Below are positions 57,725 through 64,000 of a stretch of DNA of 64,000 nt, one piece after another (the stretch's first letter is position 1; each line of letters starts with the position of its first letter). Source of the stretch: Takakia lepidozioides (taxonomy: Eukaryota; Streptophyta; Takakiopsida; Takakiales; Takakiaceae); the NCBI GenBank assembly GCA_030704615.1, contig CM060732.1, positions 80,127,171 to 80,191,170 of the forward strand, given 5' to 3'. Position numbers and translations under genes: made by a program. Below the pieces are notes generated by a model, which saw only the letters and a program-made list of their open reading frames with translations, searched no databases and was not told the origin of the DNA.

Positions 57725-58590
57725 CTACTTCTGTCCGCCGTCTGAAATGCCCCCGTGGGCCCACATTGTCTGTTTCGACTCTCCAGTAGTCCCGTTTACT
57801 ACCAAGTGGTTCCCGGAGTGGTCGCGGACATGCAGTCGAATCGGAAAAGACACGAATGCTTCTAGTGTATACCTCCTCCCGGCTAGGCCACCCAACTGAA
57901 ATACATCATCCTGATTGTCCACCAGGACTACCCCAGAAGTCACCATACTACACTCAATGGCTGGTCTAGCTGGCAACTCCTGCAACCTTGCAGCTGCCGC
58001 TTGCCATGGCGCAGCTGTGGCTGTTTTCACCCTTGAATCCAAGGCATCCATGCACTGCACCTGATCCGCTATCCCCGCAGATAGTGCTGATGCATCACCA
58101 CTCTCACAGAGTGCAGCTGCCAGTCTAAACACTGCAGCTGGCCGCATCCCGGGCATTGCAATTGTCGTGGCAGAAAACAATGGAGCTTGGCAAATTGCCG
58201 TAGCCGCCCCCAACAATGTACTGGCTGCACCTTGCTTTGCAGTATCACCTACTGGCATTTCCTGAGCCATACCAACTCTCCCCAATGACACTCGTGGCTC
58301 TACTTCTGACACACTTGGGCGAGCGGGTGCCATCGATGGCATAGTTGGCACTGTCTTAGCCAATGTGAAAGATTGTGGAAGCCTTGTCTGCCAACTTGCT
58401 TCCTCTTTGTGGATCAAAATCCACATCCGCTCCTCTGGCTCAGGAACAGCTGTAGAGTCCACATGCAATGGTCCTGCAAGTGCGGCTCCACACATGAAGC
58501 CCATACCCATCTGGTCTTCCCTAGGCATAGGAGGTTGTGTAGGTGGGGCTTGAACCTCAAGCCTTGGAGCTGGCGCAACATGAGTAGGGT
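57725..58590 (-). CDS. Unknown Ala/Pro-rich ORF, possible Gag-type fragment
   Basis: A minus-strand frame with a start at 58528 (267 codons), open upstream to about 58590 with a Pro-rich start (QAPPTQPPMPREDQ). It contains MGFMCGAALAGPLHVDS, an Ala-rich middle and a hydrophobic C-terminus (CSMVTSGVVLVDNQDDVFQL, YTLEAFVSFPIRLHVRDHSG). I do not recognise the family. It is on the same strand as the DNMT-bearing gypsy element and lies beyond the CACTA region that truncates that element, so it may be that element's missing gag. This is untested. Confidence 0.3.
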
Positions 58591-58599
58591 GAATACAAA

Positions 58600-59750
58600 T
58601 GATATGGAATTTATTTCATCATGCCCAAGTAGGACTGCTTGGTGGCATATTGTGATTCTGACAAATTGCAGGTTTGTCTTTATGCCTTGGCTGATGCATG
58701 ACCTGCCATAATTAATGGCTGAAAAGGTAAGATGCTGCAACCTGTGGGTCATATCCAAGATGTATGTGTGAAAACGTGTCTTAATAGGGCAGGCTGGACC
58801 ATGGTACCTTGCCCTTTGCATGACCTCAGCATTTTTATGCTCCTTCAATACATGACCTGCTGGTAAGGTATGTGTGCAGGCTGAACCAAGAGGCCTTGCA
58901 ACCTGCACAAGGGCAACAATATCTTATCTTGTCCCACACATGAACACATGATTCATTGGCGAAGATGGCCGGATCTCGGGTGTTCAAGATGCTTGCATCC
59001 CCTACATGAAAACCCCGCCCTCCCACCCTATTTTATCATGATTGATTGGGTGATGTCAACTCATGGAAGCTATGACAAGAATGGAAATGTTAGATGGTGC
59101 CCTGTTTTGGGTTGTTTGTCTTTAATTGACAATGACCCTAGTGGGTCTTGTCCATGTCTTGACATGACATGAATATCTCTCCTCTGGAATGGGGGTTATG
59201 GAATTGTTGTCCCGACTTCCATCTCTGAAAAAATTGAACAAAATTGAAAAAATTGGTTGCAGGGAATTTTGGAGGTTTTCATCCAAAAATACATTTTTTT
59301 CCCTAGTGAACATTTCTTCACTAATACCTGTGAGGTTTGCTTCATCCGAAACATCAAACCGGAATATGGTCTGATTGATTGCAAAAAAAAAACTACCGTC
59401 AGTTTTTAATTTTTCAATCCAACCTGGATGAAAAAAAAACTTCATCTGACAGGACCTAAATACGGGGCAAGACAGGTATAAAAAAGTTTTTATATAAAAA
59501 CCCCCGATGTTTTTCTTCTAACCTAGATGAAAAGCGGACTGCATCCGTCTAGTGCAAGTCAGGATGAACGCGCGATGTCTTTTATCTTCCGCGAATGAGA
59601 AACTGACAACGTCCGTGGGCATACAGGCTGGCGGATTGTTTTTCATCCTGAGAAGGATGAATGACGGGCCAGAGCCAGACAGGGGGAAGGAAAAACCCTG
59701 GGTAACCCTTAATGTCTTGCTTTTTGTTTTTTTTACGCCTTGCGAGAGTG
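58600..59750. other. No gene recognised
   Basis: AT-rich sequence without coding capacity. A short stretch at 59130-59180 (CCCTAGTGGGTCTTGTCCATGTC...) resembles the inner end of the neighbouring inverted-repeat arm at 61370-61410, so a diverged relative of that repeat may end here. Confidence 0.4.
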
Positions 59751-59756
59751 CGCGCG

Positions 59757-61419
59757 ATTTGCTGCACAAGGAAACCACTGCAATGATGGCGGAGGTACCA
59801 CCTGCCTGCTTATGAAGTTTCCTAAGAGCCCTCCTCTGGATCTTTGATGAATGGCGAGTCTTGGTAGAACAAGGAAAGGTCTCTCTCTCCATCCCTTTAT
59901 AAACCCTACCTTTTGAGACCAAGTTTTTTTTTTGGTGCTTGGCAAGCCTTTGTTTTGGTTAAGGTAGCAGTGTTGTGGTGCTGGCGGAGACCTCCCTGCA
60001 CGGTTAGGCTTGTGGAGAGATGACGACTCTCCCCAAACTAATAAAAAAAAGGTTCTTTTTCTATTGTCTTGCTTCCCTGCTTTCTTTGGCATTCTCTGCG
60101 CTTAGATTGAAGTGTATTTGACCTCGATAGCAAGTGTGGAAGCCTGATACTCACCTCGTGCATCCTCACTAATTCACAATACGTTGTGGTTGTTTTTGGG
60201 ACGGGCACAGGTGAGGGCTTCCACTTAATAGTCTGATGTCTAGGCTGCTGTGGATGCCAAGTGGGATTGCAGAGCAGGGGAAGGATCGCTTGCCAGGGAC
60301 TCATCTTAAAATGTTGAAAAACTAAACTACTCTATGGTTTTTCTTGATCCTACCTCTTTCTTCCTTGATTTTTGAAGAACAGTGTAATGCTTTCTACGAT
60401 GGGCTATTTCGGCCTTGCCAGTGGAAAACCTCTGTTTTGTTGTGACAACCAGGTTTATGATGGCGTGTGTGAGAGACACACATCTGTTTTCCAGGCACTA
60501 GTTTTCTTGGCTTACCTTATGGTAGTTGGAAACAAATTGAGAGGCTGCAAGGAACTGTTTGCTACAGCTACTCGGGTACCCCTGTTGGTAAAATGCCCCC
60601 AACATGGCTTTGTTAGCTAGATGCTTAGGCCAGGGTATGTTGAAGTTTCTGCTGTGGATATTCGGACACTGAATGATGAAATATGGCAGCAATATAAATG
60701 GTAAGTGGGTTTTTGAGGCAGCCAGGGGTGGTCAAGTGGAAATACCCCCTAACATGTTGTAATGACATGGTCAAATGTGGAATGATGTGAAGGGTTTGTA
60801 TGTATATATATTGTCACAGGATGTGTATGCAGTCCTTTATCCTTACCTTGTTAGGTCATGAACTTTGATTTTCAGCTGTAGCAAGAAATAAAGGTATAGG
60901 GGTATTCTGGAAAACTTACTGGACATATCCACCTCCCCTATGGGGGCAAGCTGTGCTGCATACCAGTCTAAACAAATACTGGCAGGGCAAGGTATTTTAA
61001 ATCTGTGATGTCCAAGTGTTCTTTTTGTTTTCTCTGTTTTCTTAATAAACCCTCCATGACACCCATGGGGTTTGAATAAGTATGCTTGGATTACAGCTTG
61101 TGGACAATAAATCTGTATGACCATTTGACCTGCAACACATCAAGGCCAAAATATGGCCAAGTACCCGCCATCCCACCCAGACCTCTGAATGTGTATCATG
61201 ATCATGACTGGTGGTCAATCAGCATCAGTGACATACTTTTTGGGTTATGAATAATACTGACATGAACACATTACTGTGCATGGATGTAATTCTAGATTTT
61301 CTAAGCTTGGTGATTGATGGATGGTGCCACTGTTAAGTGGCTGATATGTCTGATTATTCTTCTTATTCATGACAACAACCCTAGGGGTCCTGTCTTTGTC
61401 TTGACATGACAAAAAGTAT
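59757..61419 (-). repeat. Long inverted repeat, left arm
   Basis: About 1.66 kb that is the reverse complement of 62244-63891 along its whole length, from GCTGCACAAGG at the outer side to GACATGACAAAAAGTAT at the inner side. Open frames here are mirrored by broken ones in the other arm, so coding is unlikely. The outer limit is blurred. Confidence 0.9.
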
Positions 61420-61434
61420 CTTCCTCTCCCTCTC

Positions 61435-62095
61435 TCTTTTTAACTTTTTCTCCAAAGGGGTCAACTCTGAGGTTAGGAAAACTATGCTTTGTCGCATTAT
61501 TAGACCTGCCTTGAAGTACGGATCTGCAATATGGGTTGATAAATCTGACTTAGAGGCTGTAATGTCCAAAGCCATGTCTGTTGCCATGAGATTGTCTGAT
61601 GAAAATGAAGTTAGGCAAAAAACTTCCCTGAACTTGTTTCCAGTCAGTGACATGGGGGAGGACATCTTGGATGACCTCAAGGGTCTACCCACTCTCGGCA
61701 CTAGACTGAAATTTAAACTCAGGGCAGGAAGCCTACCTTTGAACAACAAACAGAAGCAGAGAGGAAAGAGAGAGTGCAATTGCCCGTTGTGTGGCAATCT
61801 TAAGACAATACTCATTTTCTGATACACTGTCCGGGGTTCTCTCACCAAAGAGACTCTCTCTTCAAATCTATAGAGGGAATTGTGCCTGTACCTCTGTTTA
61901 CCAACTTTGAAAGTCTCAAGGCTGAGCCAAAAGCCTAGGCCCTCCTGAGGCCTAGTTATTGGGCAAATCATACACAACAGATTGATGCTTGTGTGAAGGG
62001 ATTTCTAGAGGATATCTGGAAAACCCAGATTAATTCTATATATGAAGGTAAGTCTTACTACCAACGTCAGCCCTGACAGAGGCAGGTTCTGTCCC
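61435..62095 (+). pseudogene. LINE reverse-transcriptase tail fragment in the inverted-repeat spacer
   Basis: The plus strand encodes the C-terminal region of a non-LTR RT: NSEVRKTMLCRIIRPALKYG, AIWVDKSDLEAVMSKAMS, DMGEDILDDLKGLPTLGT and the zinc motif start ECNCPLCGNLKT. Reading continues after a frameshift near 61815. It lacks the RT core and sits between the two inverted arms. The same family fragment occurs reversed at 48120-48260. Confidence 0.7.
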
Positions 62096-62243
62096 ATTTG
62101 TTTCCGCTCAAACTGGGGGAGGGGTCAATGGCCACAAGGCTACGGCAAACAACGTCTTATGCGTACAATCTTTTTAACTTTTTCTGCACCCTCTCTCCCT
62201 TGTGGTTTGTTTATTTTTGTGAGCAACAAAAAAGAGAGGGAAA

Positions 62244-63891
62244 ATACTTTTTGTCATGTCAAGACAAAGACAGGACCCCTAGGGTCGTTGTCATGAATAA
62301 GAAGAATAATCAGACATATCAGCCACTTAACAGTGGCACCATCCATCAATCATCAAGCTTTAGAAAATCCAGAACTACATCCATGCACAATAATGTGTTC
62401 ATGTCAGTATTATTCATAACCCAAAGAGTATGCCACTGATGCTGATTGACCACCAGTCATGATCAGGATATACATTCAGAGGTCTGGGTGGGATGGCGGG
62501 TACTTGGCCATAGTTTGGCCTTGATGTGTTGCAGGTCAAATGGTCATACAGATTTACTGTCCGCAATCTGTAATCCAAGCATACTTATTCAAAACCCATG
62601 GGTGTCATGGAGGGTTTTCTTAAGAAATCAGAGAGAACAAAAAGAACACTTGGACATCACAAATTTTAAATACCTTGCCCTGCCAGTATTGGTTTAGACT
62701 GGTCTGTAGCACAACTTGCCCCCACAGGGGAGGTGGATATGTCTGGTAAGTTTTCCAGACTACCCCTATACCTTTATTTCTTGCTAGAGCTGAAAATCAA
62801 AGTTCATGACACAGCAAGGTAAAGATAAAGGACTACATACACATCCCGTGACAGTATATGATACTGTCAGTACACCCTTCACATCATTCCATATTTGACC
62901 ATGTCATTACACCATGTCCAGGGGGTATTTCCACTTGACCACCCTGGCTGCCTCAAAAACCAGTTACCAGTTATATATTGCTGCCATATTTCATTGTCAG
63001 CCGAATATCCACAGGCAGAATCTTCACCATACCCTGGCCTAAGCATCTAGCTAACAAAGCCATCCGGGTTGGAATATAACAGGGGCCAACATGGGTACCC
63101 GAATAGCTGCAACAAATAGTTCCTTGCAGCCTCTCAAATTGTTTCCAACTACCATAAGGTAAGCAAAGAAAACTAGTGCCTGGAAAATAGATGGTGTCTC
63201 TCACACAAGCCATCATAAACCCGACTGTCACAACAAAGCAGAGGTCTTCCACTGGCTGGGCCGAAAATAGCCCATCGTAGAAAGCATGTTCTTCAAAAAT
63301 AAAGGAATGAAAGAGGTAGGATCAAGAAAAACCATAGAGTAGTTTAGTTTTTCAACATTTTAAGATGAGTCCCTGGCAAGCGATTCATTCCCCTGCTCTG
63401 CAATCCCACTTGGCATCCAGCAGCACCTAGACATCAGAATATTAAGTGGAAGCCCTCACCTGTGCCCGTCCCAAAAACAACCACAACGCATTGTGAGTTA
63501 GTGAGGATGCACGAGGTGAGTAGTAGGCTTCCACACTTGCTATCGAGGTCAAATACACTTCAATCTAAGCGCAGAAAATGCCAAAGGAAACAAGGAAGCA
63601 AAATCAACAGAAAAAGAACCTTTTTTTACTGTTTGGGGGAGAGTCACCATCTCTCCACAAGCCTAACCGTGCAGGGCCAGCAACAACACTGCTACCTTAA
63701 CCAAAGCAAGATCTTGCCAAGCACAAGAAAAAAAGAGCTTGGTTTCAAAAGGTAGGGTTTATAAAGGGAGGGAGAGAGACTTCCTTGTGCCACCATTCAT
63801 CAAAGATCCAGAGGAGGGCTACTAGGGAAACGTCCTAGGCATGCAGGTGGTGCCTCCGCCATCACTGCCACGGTTCCCTTGTGCAGCAAAA
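62244..63891 (+). repeat. Long inverted repeat, right arm
   Basis: Mirror of 59757-61419. Its inner 820 bp (62244-63063) also match 17434-18205 in direct orientation. No coding sequence is recognised. Similarity fades past 63891 towards the window end. Confidence 0.9.
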
Positions 63892-64000
63892 AAACAGACA
63901 ACTAAGACAGGGAATCTTCCCTCATCACTAAGCCACCGCCATCGCCTTAAAGAGCTCGCCCAGGCGTCGCTCACAGGAGCCATAAACACTCAACGATTGG

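Noticed and set aside
61381-61977. 198-codon minus-strand frame in the inverted-repeat spacer
   Set aside because: It is antisense to the recognisable LINE RT tail on the plus strand.

Overview
The window looks like nuclear DNA of a land plant with a large, repeat-rich genome. Host genes are few and split by GT-AG introns, and most of the rest is decayed retrotransposons, CACTA-type DNA transposons, LINE pieces and local repeats. An intronless phenylalanine ammonia-lyase gene, a very divergent Dof-like zinc-finger gene, and a retrotransposon with a DNMT3-like methyltransferase point to a seed-free plant (fern, lycophyte or bryophyte) rather than a flowering plant. That placement is an inference and the species is not identified.

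Layout. 0-3 kb: three in-phase coiled-coil exons of an unknown gene (+) and the frameshifted 5' part of a glyoxal oxidase gene (+). 3-11 kb: an old tandem segmental duplication, an unknown repeat-containing ORF (-) and one orphan exon of a calcineurin B-like gene (-). 11-14 kb: gag-protease remnant of a Ty3/gypsy-type element (-). 14-17 kb: low-complexity, gene-like debris and a CT microsatellite. 17-21 kb: a copy of a dispersed repeat, the 3' half of a Ty1/copia element (+) and a nested TA-flanked inverted-repeat element. 21-32 kb: the genic core, all on the minus strand: PAL, the Dof-like gene and a seven-coding-exon gene for an XS-domain/coiled-coil/RING protein, with a glyoxal oxidase 3' fragment (+) between the last two. 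32.7-33.5 kb: four copies of a 199-bp tandem repeat. 37.2-43.4 kb: a Ty3/gypsy element (-) reading protease, DNA cytosine methyltransferase, reverse transcriptase, RNase H, integrase remnant and PHD finger. 43.7-55.3 kb: CACTA transposon material, with a tnpA-like gene (-) containing an FCP1-type phosphatase-like domain and interrupted by a LINE fragment, and a divergent TNP2-type transposase gene (+). 56-59 kb: a short tandem duplication and an unknown ORF (-). 59.7-63.9 kb: two arms of about 1.65 kb in inverted orientation around a LINE fragment.

The most notable object is the Ty3/gypsy element. It carries two chromatin-related modules, a DNMT3-like cytosine-5 methyltransferase between protease and reverse transcriptase, and a C-terminal PHD finger. 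Its otherwise conserved reading frame is broken by seven stop codons, each of which can be explained by a C-to-T change, as expected for decay of methylated cytosines. The second notable object is the CACTA tnpA-like gene whose exon chain includes an FCP1/HAD domain. The third is the XS-RING protein, which pairs a domain family known from RNA silencing and RNA-directed DNA methylation with a ubiquitin-ligase-type zinc finger.
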